This document shows positions 44,378-54,205 of a stretch of DNA of 64,000 nt, one piece after another. Origin of the DNA: Dyella jiangningensis (GTDB taxonomy: Bacteria > Pseudomonadota > Gammaproteobacteria > Xanthomonadales > Rhodanobacteraceae); the NCBI GenBank assembly GCA_000632805.1, contig CP007444.1, positions 1,984,001 through 2,048,000 on the forward strand. Reading direction: 5' to 3'. Position 1 is the first letter of the stretch; each line of letters begins with the position of its first letter. The translations under genes were made by a program, and so were the position numbers. The notes beneath the pieces are model-generated. The model saw only the letters and a list, made by a program, of their open reading frames with translations. It was not told the origin of the DNA and ran no database searches.

Positions 44378-45649
44378 ATGTCATTGCATCTGTTCGCCCG
44401 GAGCCGTGTGGCGCTGGGCTTGGCGGCCGTCCTGTGGAGTCTGGTCGCTGTGGGGGCGGAAGCCGTCCCATCTCCTTTGAGCCTTGAGGCTGCGGTTCGT
44501 CAGGGCCTGACGCACGCTCCGTTGCTGGAATCCCGCCAACTGACTCTTGATGCCATGCGCGAGGAAGCGGTACGCGCCGGGCGTCTGCCCGATCCGACCT
44601 TGACCACCGGGCTCGCCAATTTCCCGGTGACCTCGCCGGGCGCATTTAGTCTCACCTCGGATTCCATGACGATGCGCACGCTGGGGGTCACACAGGCCTT
44701 GCCGTCCCGCGCTGCCCGCCAAGCCGAACGCCGTCTGGCCGATGCGCAAATCGATGCGGCTGAAGCCGATCACGTCGCCACCGTCCAGACCGTGCAAGAA
44801 CGTATTGCGGATGCCTGGATTGAGGTTTGGGCCGCCGAGCAGGCACGTATGCAGCTGGATGCGTTGCGCGAGGAGAGTGCGTTGGCAACCCGGCTCACCG
44901 AAGCTCGATTGCGCGGGGGCACCGGTAATGCCGCCGATCCGCTGGCTGCCCGTTCCGAGGCGGCCGCCTTGGCCAACCGGGTGACCGCGATCGAGGCTGA
45001 TCTGGCCGCGGCACGGGCCAGCCTGGCGCGATGGTTGCCCGATGCTCCCAGCACGTTGGCCGACGCACCGGATTTCGGTCAACTCCCCGTGCCGACGGAG
45101 CAACTGCAGCGGCGTATCGATCAGCAAGCGTCAATGCAGACTTGGCAGGCTCGCGAAAAGGTCGCCGAGGCGGTCCTTGAGCAGGCGCGTGCCAGCAAAC
45201 ATCCCGACTGGAGCATCGGCCTCACCTACGGGCAGCGTGCACGCGGCTTGTCGGACATGGTGATGGTGGAGGTGGGCGTCAGCCTGCCGCTATTCACGCG
45301 CAACCGACAGGATCGCAGCATCAGCGCCAAACAGTCGCAATGGGATGCCGTGCAGGCCGATCACGAAGACGCCCGGCGCGCGCAGCAGGAAGCCATTAGC
45401 CGCGCGCTGGCCGTGTGGCAAGGCTGGGGGACACAGATTCAGCAGTACCGAGATCATCTCCTGCCACTGGCACGCGATCGTGCCGCCACGGCATTGGCCG
45501 GCTATCGCGGCGGTGGTGAGCTGGACCCGTGGTTGCAAGCCCGTCGCGATGAGATCGAACTGCGCCTGGCCTACGTCAATGCGCTGGCCAGCCGGGCACG
45601 CCTGTGGGCGGCCATGGCCTACCTGCTGCCTTCGGAGACGACACCATGA
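44378..45649 (+). CDS. cusC: RND efflux outer-membrane factor (CusC/CzcC type)
   Basis: 423 residues from ATG 44378 (CGGAGT upstream). A signal peptide (VALGLAAVLWSLVAVGAEA) is followed by the TolC-like repeat of long helices (SLEAAVRQGLTHAPLLESRQLTLDAM, and later ISRALAVWQGWGTQIQQYRDHLLP). CzcC/CusC-type proteins form the trimeric outer-membrane duct of metal efflux pumps. The stop overlaps the adaptor gene start. The frame extends upstream to 44324 without homology. Confidence 0.9.
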   Translation: MSLHLFARSRVALGLAAVLWSLVAVGAEAVPSPLSLEAAVRQGLTHAPLLESRQLTLDAMREEAVRAGRLPDPTLTTGLANFPVTSPGAFSLTSDSMTMRTLGVTQALPSRAARQAERRLADAQIDAAEADHVATVQTVQERIADAWIEVWAAEQARMQLDALREESALATRLTEARLRGGTGNAADPLAARSEAAALANRVTAIEADLAAARASLARWLPDAPSTLADAPDFGQLPVPTEQLQRRIDQQASMQTWQAREKVAEAVLEQARASKHPDWSIGLTYGQRARGLSDMVMVEVGVSLPLFTRNRQDRSISAKQSQWDAVQADHEDARRAQQEAISRALAVWQGWGTQIQQYRDHLLPLARDRAATALAGYRGGGELDPWLQARRDEIELRLAYVNALASRARLWAAMAYLLPSETTP

Positions 45650-46920
45650 AACGTTGGGGCTATGTCATCGCTATCGTGGCGCTTGCCACGGGCTTGCTGA
45701 TCGTGGGCTACCTGGCCGGTCACCACGGCGCGCCCAACGAGATGGCCGCATCGCCGTCACCTGCTGCCGACGCGAACGCCGAGAAGAAAGTGCTCTATTG
45801 GTATGATCCGATGATTCCGGATCAGCACTTCGCCAAGCCGGGCTTATCGCCCATGGGTATGCAGATGGTGCCCAAGTACGCCGATAGCACCGACCGTTCC
45901 GGTACTCGGATTGACCCGGCCACGTTGCAGAATCTGGGCGTGCGTACCGCAACCGTCGAGCGACGCGTTTTGGCGGAATCCATCATCGTTCCGGGCACGG
46001 TCACTTGGGATTTGCGACAGGCCATCACCGTGAGTGCGCGAGTGGATGCCGTGGTGGCCCGGCTCGACGTGCGGGCACCCTACACAACCGTCGAGGCTGG
46101 CACCCCGTTAGTCGCCCTTCTGGCTCCGCAATGGAGCGGCGCACTGGCCGAATACCAGGCGCTGCAACAGGCCACCTCAGTCGATGCACGTGCCTTGCGT
46201 GCCGCCGCTCGCGAACGGTTGCGGATCCTGGGACTTAGCGACGCCGATCTCCGTGCTGCTGGTCGTGATGGCGCGTCGATCACCGTTCATGCGCCTCAGA
46301 CGGGTATCGTGACCTCGCTGGAGGTTCGTGAAGGCCAGCGCATTAACGCGGGACAGACTCTTATGACACTCAACGGATTGAGTACGGTCTGGGTCGAGGC
46401 CGCCTTACCGCAGGCGGTGGTCGGCACTGTCGGTCCGGACACACCAGTGGCCGTGACGGTCAGTGCGGCGCCCGGCCGGACCTTCCAGGGACGTGTCGAA
46501 ATGTTGTTACCCGACATCGATCCGGCGACGCGCACCCAGCGCGCTCGCATCGTGTTAACCAACTCGGACGGTGCCTTGAGCCCTGGCATGTTCGCCACGG
46601 TGACTTTGGCGCCTGAGCGCGGAGCACCAGTGCCCGTGATCCCGGACCAGGCGTTGATCACCACCGGCAACCATACGCGTGTGATCGTGGCCGATGGCGA
46701 TGGGCGCTTCCACCCCGTGGCCATACGGGCTGGCCGATCCACTGGCGGTATGACCGAGGTGCTCGAAGGGCTGCGAGGGAACGAAAAGGTGGTGGTGTCA
46801 GGGCAATTCCTGATCGACTCGGAAGCCAGCCTGTCGGGTGGGCTGGAGCGCCTGGATGCCCGTGCGACGCCGCCGACACCGGCCAGCACCGCCTCCATGC
46901 CGATGGGAGAGGGTCGATGA
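45646..46920 (+). CDS. cusB: RND efflux periplasmic adaptor (CusB type)
   Basis: 424 residues, ATGA overlap with cusC. A membrane anchor ([19 protein letters not shown]) precedes a heavy-metal-binding domain ([27 protein letters not shown]) as in CusB, then the barrel-sandwich/lipoyl part ([20 protein letters not shown]), helical hairpin and beta-barrel ([15 protein letters not shown]). The Met residues fit Cu(I)/Ag(I) transfer from CusF to the pump. The last codons overlap the cusA start. Confidence 0.94.
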   Translation: MKRWGYVIAIVALATGLLIVGYLAGHHGAPNEMAASPSPAADANAEKKVLYWYDPMIPDQHFAKPGLSPMGMQMVPKYADSTDRSGTRIDPATLQNLGVRTATVERRVLAESIIVPGTVTWDLRQAITVSARVDAVVARLDVRAPYTTVEAGTPLVALLAPQWSGALAEYQALQQATSVDARALRAAARERLRILGLSDADLRAAGRDGASITVHAPQTGIVTSLEVREGQRINAGQTLMTLNGLSTVWVEAALPQAVVGTVGPDTPVAVTVSAAPGRTFQGRVEMLLPDIDPATRTQRARIVLTNSDGALSPGMFATVTLAPERGAPVPVIPDQALITTGNHTRVIVADGDGRFHPVAIRAGRSTGGMTEVLEGLRGNEKVVVSGQFLIDSEASLSGGLERLDARATPPTPASTASMPMGEGR

Positions 46921-49900
46921 TCGCCGCGCTGATCCGTACCGCGATCATCTATCGCGTGTTTGTTCTATTGGCTGCGTTGGTCTTGGCCACGCTCGGCGTG
47001 TGGTCGCTGCAGCGCACACCGATCGACGCCCTGCCGGACCTTTCCGACACTCAGGTGATCATTCGCACCAATTGGCCCGGTCAGTCGCCGCAGATCGTGG
47101 AAGACCAAGTGACCTATCCGCTGGCCACCACGATGTTGTCGGTGCCGGGCGCCCGCACCGTCCGCGGTTACTCCTTCTTTGGCGACTCCTACGTTTACGT
47201 GCTGTTCGACGAGCACACCGACCTGTACTGGGCACGCTCGCGCGTGCTGGAGTACTTGAGTCAGGTGCGCGATCGCCTGCCGGCCGGCGTCAATCCCGCG
47301 TTGGGGCCTGACGCGACCGGCTTGGGGTGGATCTACGAGTACGCGCTGGTCGATCGCACCGGCCGACACGATCTGGGGCAGTTGCGCGGCCTGCAGGACT
47401 GGTTCCTGCGCTATCAGCTCAAGACCGTTCCGGATGTCGCCGAAGTGGCCAGCCTGGGTGGCATGGAGCGCGCCTGGCAGATCACCCCCGACCCGCAGGC
47501 ATTGGCAGCCCGGAGTCTGACCGTGGCCCAAGTCGTCGAGGCGGTGCGCGCCGCCAATGGCGCCAACGGTGGCTCGGTGATCGAGCAAGGCGAGGCAGAG
47601 CTCATGGTGCGCAGCGAGGGCTATCTCCGCAGCCAGCAGGATTTTGAGAACATCCCCCTCGGAACGAATAAAGATGGCGTGCCGGTTCGGTTGCGCGATG
47701 TGGCCTCGGTACGGCGCGGACCGACGTTCCGACGCGGCATCGCCGAACTGGATGGCCAGGGGGAAGTGGCCGGCGGCGTCATCGTGCTGCGTTCAGGCAA
47801 GAACGCGAAAGCGGCGATCGAGGCAGTCAAGGTCAAGCTCGGCGAACTGCAGCGCAGCCTGCCCGACGGCGTGACGATTGTTCCCACTTACGATCGCGCG
47901 CAGTTGATCGATGCTGCTGTCGACAACCTGCGGGGCAAGCTGCTGGAGGAATTCCTGGTTGTCGCCTTGGTATGCGTGCTGTTCCTCAGCCATCTGCGCT
48001 CGGCTCTGGTGGCAGTGATCACGCTGCCCTTGGGGGTGTTGGCCGCCTTCATCGTGATGCATTTGCAAGGCGTATCGGCGAACTTGATGTCGCTGGGCGG
48101 CATCGCCATCGCCATCGGCGCCATGGTGGATGCCGCCGTCGTCATGATCGAAAACGCACATAAGCATCTGGAACACTGGCGTGACGCACATGACGGCCAG
48201 GAACCGCAAGGACCGGCGCGTTGGTCGCTGATGGCGGAAGCGGCGGCGGAAGTCGGCCCAGCGCTGTTCGTTAGCCTACTGATCATCGCGCTCTCGTTTG
48301 TACCCGTGTTTGCGCTGGAAGCGCAGGAAGGGCGGCTGTTCAAACCCTTGGCCTTCACCAAGACCTATGCCATGGCGGCCGCCGCAGGCTTGGCCATCAC
48401 CCTGGTGCCGGTGCTGATGGGGTACCTAGTGCGTGGACGCATTCGTGCAGAGCGTGACAACCCGCTCAACCGCGGCTTGATCGCGTTATACCGGCCGATT
48501 CTAGAACGGGTCTTGCGCTATCCGAAAGTCACCCTGGCGCTAGCTGGTGTGCTGCTGGTGAGCGCGTGGTGGCCGCTGAGCCGTCTCGGTAGTGAGTTCA
48601 TGCCGCCGATGGCGGAAGGAACCCTCCTGTATATGCCCACCGCCTTACCCGGGCTCTCCGCCGGCAAAGCCGCGCAACTACTGCAGCTCACCGATCGCAT
48701 GATCAAGACAGTGCCGGAAGTTGACCACGTGTTCGGCAAGGTCGGGCGAGCCGAAACTGCGACAGACCCGGCGCCGCTGGAGATGTTCGAAACAACCATC
48801 ACCTTCAAGCCCAAAAACCAGTGGCGCCCAGGGATGACCATGGACAAGCTCAAGGCCGAACTCGATCGGGCGGTGAAAGTGCCGGGGTTGACCAATCTGT
48901 TCGTGCCACCGATCCGCAACCGCATCGATATGCTCGCTACCGGCATCAAGAGCCCGATCGGTATCAAGGTGCTTGGTTCGGATGCCACGACTTTGCAGAC
49001 GGTTGCGGACCAGATCGAAACCGTGGCGCATGGCGTGCCCGGTGTCAGCTCCGCCATCGCGGAACGGGCGGCCAGCGGTCGTTATGTCGACGTCCGGATC
49101 CGTCGAGACGATGCGGCGCGCTATGGGCTGACCCAGCAGGAAGTCCAAGAGTTGATCGCCACCGTGGTTGGCGGTGATGCCATCGGGCAGACCGTCGAAG
49201 GCCTGGAACGCTATCCGATCGTGGTGCGCTATCCGCGAGCGGCGCGTGATTCTCTGGCTGCGCTGAAAGCCTTGCCGATCGTGGCAGCCAATGGCGCGCA
49301 ATTGACACTCGATCAGGTGGCCGATATCCAGGTCGCGGCCGGACCGCCCATGCTCAAGAGCGAAAATGGCCGCTTGGCCACGTACGTCTATGTCGATACT
49401 GCTGGCCGCGATTTGGGTGCCGTGGTCACCGACCTGCAGCATGCGGTTGCGCAACAGGTCACCTTGCCGCCTGGCACGACCATCGCCTGGTCAGGTCAGT
49501 TCGAGTACCTGGCGCGCGCGATGAACCGATTGGCATTGGTGGTACCCACTGCGCTGGTAATCATCTTCGGCTTGATCTACGCCGTGTTCCGCCGAATGAG
49601 CGAAGCGGCGTTGATCATGGCCAGCGTACCGCTTGCCCTGGTCGGCGGGCTCTGGCTGATTTGGGGCCTGGGCCATGCGGTCTCAGTGGCCACCGCGATC
49701 GGGTTCATTGCGCTCGGTGGCGTCGCGGCGGAGTTCGGAGTAGTCATGCTGCTGTACCTTCATCACGCCTGGGATCGGCGATGTGCGATCGATCCGCATG
49801 CCGGCGTGGTGGCGCTGGATGACGCGATCCGCGAAGGGGCTGTCCAGCGCGTGCGGCCCAAGGCTATGACGGTCGCAGTGATCCTCGCGGGCCTGTTCCC

Positions 49901-50054
49901 GATCCTGCTGGGCCATGGTGCCGGATCGGAGGTCATGCAGCGCATTGCCGCGCCAATGGTCGGTGGCATGGTGACCGCGCCGTTGCTCTCGATGCTTGTG
50001 ATTCCTGCGGCGTTCCAGCTTCTCGTGCGGCGACGTCTCCAACAGAGCCGCTGA
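46917..50054 (+). CDS. cusA: Heavy-metal RND efflux pump (CusA type)
   Basis: 1045 residues, the standard length for HME-RND pumps. TM4 shows [19 protein letters not shown], the proton-relay motif of the HME group. Copper/silver pumps carry three Met residues in the periplasmic cleft; matching positions appear in [23 protein letters not shown] and [15 protein letters not shown], supporting Cu(I)/Ag(I) rather than Co/Zn/Cd. With CusC and CusB it forms a tripartite pump through the cell envelope driven by the proton gradient. The frame is intact. Confidence 0.95.
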   Translation: MIAALIRTAIIYRVFVLLAALVLATLGVWSLQRTPIDALPDLSDTQVIIRTNWPGQSPQIVEDQVTYPLATTMLSVPGARTVRGYSFFGDSYVYVLFDEHTDLYWARSRVLEYLSQVRDRLPAGVNPALGPDATGLGWIYEYALVDRTGRHDLGQLRGLQDWFLRYQLKTVPDVAEVASLGGMERAWQITPDPQALAARSLTVAQVVEAVRAANGANGGSVIEQGEAELMVRSEGYLRSQQDFENIPLGTNKDGVPVRLRDVASVRRGPTFRRGIAELDGQGEVAGGVIVLRSGKNAKAAIEAVKVKLGELQRSLPDGVTIVPTYDRAQLIDAAVDNLRGKLLEEFLVVALVCVLFLSHLRSALVAVITLPLGVLAAFIVMHLQGVSANLMSLGGIAIAIGAMVDAAVVMIENAHKHLEHWRDAHDGQEPQGPARWSLMAEAAAEVGPALFVSLLIIALSFVPVFALEAQEGRLFKPLAFTKTYAMAAAAGLAITLVPVLMGYLVRGRIRAERDNPLNRGLIALYRPILERVLRYPKVTLALAGVLLVSAWWPLSRLGSEFMPPMAEGTLLYMPTALPGLSAGKAAQLLQLTDRMIKTVPEVDHVFGKVGRAETATDPAPLEMFETTITFKPKNQWRPGMTMDKLKAELDRAVKVPGLTNLFVPPIRNRIDMLATGIKSPIGIKVLGSDATTLQTVADQIETVAHGVPGVSSAIAERAASGRYVDVRIRRDDAARYGLTQQEVQELIATVVGGDAIGQTVEGLERYPIVVRYPRAARDSLAALKALPIVAANGAQLTLDQVADIQVAAGPPMLKSENGRLATYVYVDTAGRDLGAVVTDLQHAVAQQVTLPPGTTIAWSGQFEYLARAMNRLALVVPTALVIIFGLIYAVFRRMSEAALIMASVPLALVGGLWLIWGLGHAVSVATAIGFIALGGVAAEFGVVMLLYLHHAWDRRCAIDPHAGVVALDDAIREGAVQRVRPKAMTVAVILAGLFPILLGHGAGSEVMQRIAAPMVGGMVTAPLLSMLVIPAAFQLLVRRRLQQSR

Positions 50055-50139
50055 TGCAGTACCCAGGAGGCAAGACGATCTGCAGAAGAAGAGAGAGACG
50101 TTGAGGCCGGCGCTCCCGTCGGCGAGACACTTGGCGCAA

Positions 50140-51006
50140 TCAACGGCGTTCGAAATAGTAGCCGCCGTAGTTTTCAACAGCGTGGTCCCACTCGAACGGT
50201 ATTCGCATGCACCTGTCCAGTTTCCAGCTATCCCGTACTCGGTAACCTCGAGCCTCCATGTCGGAAGTCAAACGGCCTATGGACTCGATGCGATAAGGGC
50301 AAATAGCGATCCCCAGGTTCTGTAGGGTAAAGAAAGATTTGTCGGCGTGCAGTGGAATCAGATTGAGAAGTACGTGACGCGGCGGCTCTGGAAGCTGGTC
50401 AATTAACCAGGGGAGTCGATACGGCAGGTATTGGAGGGCGCCGGTACTAAAGACCAGGTCGCACCCGCTTGCGGCCTGAGGCCTATCGGCAAATGTCAGG
50501 GTGCCATCCACCCCACGTGCACTGGCCAGTGCACGGCCCGCTGTCACAACGTGCGGCAAGTCGTGCACGCACCACGCCAGATCCGTCGGGTATTGGATGT
50601 GATGGCTGAATCCGTAGTAAGCCAATCCCAGATGGCCGCCGAGGTCAAAAACCTTTCGTCCACCGGACTCCATAATGTGCTTCAGCCAGAACATCGCGGG
50701 ATAATCGCACGCGCGGAGCGATTGGATCTGATCGAGGTATTTGCCCGCCGCCTCTTGGACATCGTAGGTGGCCGGTAGCTTAGCCGATGCCAAGTGCCGA
50801 GCTTTTGCCAAGGCCTGCTCATACGATGGATAGACGCCGAAGTACAGATTTCCACGACGGAATGGGCGCCGAAAATACCGCTCGTAAAGCGGTTTGGCAA
50901 AAATCCTGATAACCGGCAGCTCCATGGTTTCGCCCACGACACGGGCAAGAGCTTCACGTACCTGGTAAGGCTGCCCTCCGAGAAATTTTGTGCTAACGCC
51001 CACCAT
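50140..51006 (-). CDS. TIGR04325-like putative methyltransferase
   Basis: 288 residues. The SAM-binding signature is in GRKVFDLGGHLGLAYYGF, followed by WCVHDLPHVV and CDLVFSTGALQYLPY and a C-terminal WDHAVENYGGYYFERR. N-terminal ARYFGVYPSY-like context (RGNLYFGVYPSYEQALAKARH) matches TIGR04325 proteins, which occur in polysaccharide or O-antigen loci. It is the second gene of a leftward pair, 31 bp after the adenylate-forming ligase gene, and converges on cusA. It is not related to metal resistance as far as can be seen. Confidence 0.83.
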   Translation of the reverse strand: MVGVSTKFLGGQPYQVREALARVVGETMELPVIRIFAKPLYERYFRRPFRRGNLYFGVYPSYEQALAKARHLASAKLPATYDVQEAAGKYLDQIQSLRACDYPAMFWLKHIMESGGRKVFDLGGHLGLAYYGFSHHIQYPTDLAWCVHDLPHVVTAGRALASARGVDGTLTFADRPQAASGCDLVFSTGALQYLPYRLPWLIDQLPEPPRHVLLNLIPLHADKSFFTLQNLGIAICPYRIESIGRLTSDMEARGYRVRDSWKLDRCMRIPFEWDHAVENYGGYYFERR

Positions 51007-51037
51007 GCCTCCTTTGCCAAGCGGACAGCATGCTTGC

Positions 51038-52396
51038 CTAAGCCAGCTCAGATACCGTTACACGTCGTTTGCCGCTACGTGTGAGCGGTATATCGTCGAC
51101 GAAATGGCAATCTAGCGAAATCTGCTCGCCCAGCACCTTGCTGGTTTCATACCGAATGACTTCAATGGCGCTGTCGTCAAAGTTCGTGCCGCGCACGATC
51201 GACAGATCCAGTCGATCCAGGCGTCGCTGGATGACCTGAAAACGTTCAATGCCAGGAATGTCTTTCAGTAAGTGAGGGAAAAACTCTCCCGGCAGACAGC
51301 GCCCGTCGACTGTGCGAATCGCATCCAGCACGCGGCCATCTACACGACTGAGCAAGGGAAGTCCACGGCCACACGAGCATGCGCCGTTAACCGCAGTGGC
51401 CAGATCGCCGTTAACATATCGCAACAGCGGCATGCCGTAGTTGAATAAGTCGGTAATGGCCACCTCACCGGGCTGGCCGGTCTGCACGAGGCCTTGCGGC
51501 CCTATCAACTCAACCACCAGATGATCGGCATTCACGTGCAAGCCCTGGCGTTGCGCGCACTCAGCCGCAATCAGCATGACCTCGCGGCAGCCATAGGTGT
51601 TGTATACAGGGCAGCCAAAGGCTTCCTCAATGAGTGTTCGCTGAAATTCATGCAAGGCTTCCGCCGCGCCGAGAATGGCCTGGGGGCGATGAATGGTGCG
51701 GTTGTTGTCCAACATCCACTGGGCGAGTCGCATCAGTGGCCCGACATAGGACACGATGATCTCAGGCCGGTATCGGTCCACGGCCTCGGCATAGTCTGCC
51801 AGCGTGGCTTCGCTCAACTGAAAGCTGTCGAGCATGGTTCTGGCGAACACCCGGTTGTAGAGTCGATCCTTGATTTGCTGCGCGCGCACCGGCTTTCCCC
51901 CCACCATGCCGGCCCACAAGTAGAGCGTGCGGCGACCCATGCGCGAACCGGCCCAACCGTAGCCGCGCCACATCACGGCGGTGCGACGATCATTGCTTTC
52001 GCGGGTGTAGCCGAAGCGTAGCGGTTCTCCCGTAGATCCGCCGGTCGCCTTGTAGAGCAGGCGATCACGCCAGGATGCCGCCTTGAGGTCCTCAAAATGA
52101 TGGCGAATGTCGGCTTTGGTGAGCGGAGGCAGCCTGGCGTAGTCATCCAGGTTGCGGATATCGGCGACGGAGATGCCCAGTTCGCGCCAGCGGCGCTGGT
52201 AGAAGGGAACCTCACGTTCGCAGTGCACCAACAGCTGCTTCAACCGGGTCCATTGCAACGCCATTATTTTTTCGGGCGCTAACCATTGGTCACGTTCGTA
52301 GTCGGCGAGCCAGCTCAAGGTGTGGCGACGCCGCAGACCGGTCTCATAGGCGGGATAGAGAACACGCTGAAAAAGGGTTTCGTATAAGCGACCCAC
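51038..52396 (-). CDS. Adenylate-forming ligase of the phenylacetate-CoA ligase/CapK family
   Basis: 452 residues. ANL-superfamily marks: the phosphate-binding loop YKATGGSTGEPLRFGYTRES, YGCREVMLIAAEC (A5-like region), YVNGDLATAVNGACSCGRGLPLL (Cys-rich signature typical of PaaK/CapK) and the C-terminal GKRRVTV. It would activate a carboxylic acid as an acyl-adenylate and transfer it to CoA or another acceptor. No aromatic-degradation genes accompany it; the partner is a methyltransferase on the same strand, so a biosynthetic role is more likely. Confidence 0.9.
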   Translation of the reverse strand: MGRLYETLFQRVLYPAYETGLRRRHTLSWLADYERDQWLAPEKIMALQWTRLKQLLVHCEREVPFYQRRWRELGISVADIRNLDDYARLPPLTKADIRHHFEDLKAASWRDRLLYKATGGSTGEPLRFGYTRESNDRRTAVMWRGYGWAGSRMGRRTLYLWAGMVGGKPVRAQQIKDRLYNRVFARTMLDSFQLSEATLADYAEAVDRYRPEIIVSYVGPLMRLAQWMLDNNRTIHRPQAILGAAEALHEFQRTLIEEAFGCPVYNTYGCREVMLIAAECAQRQGLHVNADHLVVELIGPQGLVQTGQPGEVAITDLFNYGMPLLRYVNGDLATAVNGACSCGRGLPLLSRVDGRVLDAIRTVDGRCLPGEFFPHLLKDIPGIERFQVIQRRLDRLDLSIVRGTNFDDSAIEVIRYETSKVLGEQISLDCHFVDDIPLTRSGKRRVTVSELA

Positions 52397-52661
52397 GGAT
52401 ACCCCTCAGGACCTTGCGGCCATTCCTAGAGATGCCGCCGATTGTCGGTCATCGCGGCTGGCATTTAACTAAGGAATCCTGCCTATGCCCTTAGGCCTGT
52501 CTCCTTGTCCTTCTGAGCCCATGGGTGCGCTTTTTGGGGCATGATTTCGATCAAGCCAATGAACTCCCTGAGGTTGCGCCTGGGATTGGCGCTCGATGAC
52601 CAGGGGCGACGCATGACGGAACGCGCTACAGCCGCATGGCCTCTCAAATTTGGGGATTCGC

Positions 52662-53576
52662 GTGGATAAACAGGTCGCCACTACCGGTTTTCTCGGCGAT
52701 ACCAAGCGTCGGGACTACGCGCGCAAGCTGTCTCAGTTCAACCGCTTCGCGGCGGCGGAATTGCATGGCGCGATAGCCAGCTTGGCCATCACGCCGGGTG
52801 CACGCATCCTGGATGCGGGGTGCGGCACCGGAGAGGCACTCCTGTGGTTACGGGAGGCGGCAGGCGATACGGGCGTGATCGTCGGCGTCGACTTGGCCGC
52901 GCCACATCTGGCCATGGCGCAGAGGCAGGTACCGATGAGCGTCCCTGTGATTCAGGCGGATCTGACTATGCCGCCATTTCAGGAAGGGGCCTTTGATCTC
53001 ATCTGGTCGATCAACACTCTGAACCATCTGCGCGACCCATTGGTGGGCGTGAAGGTGCTGGCACGCCTGCTACGACCAGGTGGTCGAGTGGCCTGGGGGC
53101 AAAGCACACTCCTACCGGACAAGTATTTTGCGTGGGACGCGCGGTTGGAGCGGGTGATCAATGAAGCCGTTCGGCAGTACTACCGCGACAAATATGGCCT
53201 GACCGAACAGGATCTGACCGCGACACGGGCACTGGTGGGCGTGCTCCGACGGGCAGGCTTGCGCGACGTACATGTGCGAACAATCGCTATTGAGCGAACG
53301 TTTCCCTTGGAGGTGAGCCATGAGGCTTACGTGCTGGAAACCATTTTTCGCGGGACGTGGGGCGAGCGATTGCGTCCGTATCTAGCCGCCCGGGATTACG
53401 CGGAGCTAGCACAGCTGTGCGATCCCTGCCATGCGCGTTTCGCGCTTCGACGGCCCGTTTTCATTTTCTACAAACCTTCACATTGGCTGTTGGGCGGGTC
53501 TAAGGGCGCCTATCCGGAGCTGGGCACGGACCATGTCGCGAATGGGCTGATTCATAGTCTGAAAGAGGGTTCCTAG
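52662..53576 (+). CDS. Class I SAM-dependent methyltransferase
   Basis: 304 residues from GTG 52662 (GGGG upstream). The Rossmann core is clear: ITPGARILDAGCGTGEALLWL (motif I), VIVGVDLAAPHLAMAQ, FDLIWSINTLNHLRDP and VLARLLRPGGRVAWGQS. The extended C-terminal part (TFPLEVSHEAYVLETIF) is unlike UbiE. It is transcribed divergently from the ligase gene across a 265-bp gap, so the three may form one divergent unit. A TTG at 52650 is an alternative start. The substrate is unknown. Confidence 0.88.
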   Translation: MDKQVATTGFLGDTKRRDYARKLSQFNRFAAAELHGAIASLAITPGARILDAGCGTGEALLWLREAAGDTGVIVGVDLAAPHLAMAQRQVPMSVPVIQADLTMPPFQEGAFDLIWSINTLNHLRDPLVGVKVLARLLRPGGRVAWGQSTLLPDKYFAWDARLERVINEAVRQYYRDKYGLTEQDLTATRALVGVLRRAGLRDVHVRTIAIERTFPLEVSHEAYVLETIFRGTWGERLRPYLAARDYAELAQLCDPCHARFALRRPVFIFYKPSHWLLGGSKGAYPELGTDHVANGLIHSLKEGS

Positions 53577-53586
53577 GTTGATATCG

Positions 53587-53826
53587 CTACAACTTTAGGT
53601 AATCGCCACAGGTGGCGATCAGCTGCTGCAAGTCTGGATCTGCGATGTCAGTACGCGCTGTGAGCATCGCGTGGAGCGCGACAACGTGGTGATGAGCCGG
53701 GCGCAAGGAAGGTGGATTCCCCCATAACCAGTCGATCACGATCGGATAGAGCTCAGCGGCAGACCGTGTCGCCAATTCGTGTGGCTGCACGAGCGAAACT
53801 ACAAAGTGACGCTCCGTCTTCTTCAA
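53587..53826 (-). CDS. Small protein of unknown function
   Basis: 79 residues with a TTG start (AGAGGG upstream). The sequence (LVQPHELATRSAAELYPIVIDWLWGNPPSL) looks like a folded helical protein with regular codon use. I recognise no family. It converges on the methyltransferase gene, with only 10 bp between their ends, and lies beside the KfrA-like gene at the right end of the transposon. Confidence 0.5.
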   Translation of the reverse strand: MKKTERHFVVSLVQPHELATRSAAELYPIVIDWLWGNPPSLRPAHHHVVALHAMLTARTDIADPDLQQLIATCGDYLKL

Positions 53827-54087
53827 GCCGAGGCCCTCTCAAGCCGGGGGCGACGAAGCGGCGTTGTAAGGCGATGTTTGCGTAAGTGGGTCATGGCGAA
53901 TCCTTGCGAGATGAACGCGATCGTCTTTAGGTGCAGTCGCTCCGCTGCTTGGTAGCCGAAAGACGCCGGGAGCCATCCGGTTGAATTGCGGCATCCTTGC
54001 CGACGGGGGCGGCGCGCGGCCATGGAAGCAGATCTGCCTTTTTTCGTACTGATTTCCACGCTCCGTGCCGGCAATGGACCCCTGAGG

Positions 54088-54110
54088 CGGGATAATCCAA
54101 CATTATCCCG
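54088..54110. promoter_or_regulatory. 9-bp perfect inverted repeat, candidate recombination or operator site
   Basis: CGGGATAAT / ccaac / ATTATCCCG. The geometry (9-bp arms, 5-bp spacer) suits a tyrosine-recombinase core site like the rst sites of TnpS/TnpT transposons, or an operator; it lies 96 bp upstream of the KfrA/TnpT-like gene. Confidence 0.5.
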
Positions 54111-54153
54111 TGTCACTTTCCCTGTCTTGAAATCTGAATGTACGCTGTTGAGT

Positions 54154-54190
54154 ATTACGTAATTACATGGTATGTAATACATTACGTTAT
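54154..54190. promoter_or_regulatory. Palindromic operator cluster of the KfrA/TnpT-like gene
   Basis: Three related sites are packed just before the gene: ATTACGTAAT (54154-54163), ATTACAT GGT ATGTAAT (54162-54178) and ATTACGTTAT (54181-54190). KfrA proteins bind palindromic repeats at their own promoter and repress it; this cluster is the likely target. Confidence 0.65.
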
Positions 54191-54205
54191 TCGCAGGAGA
54201 GGTCT

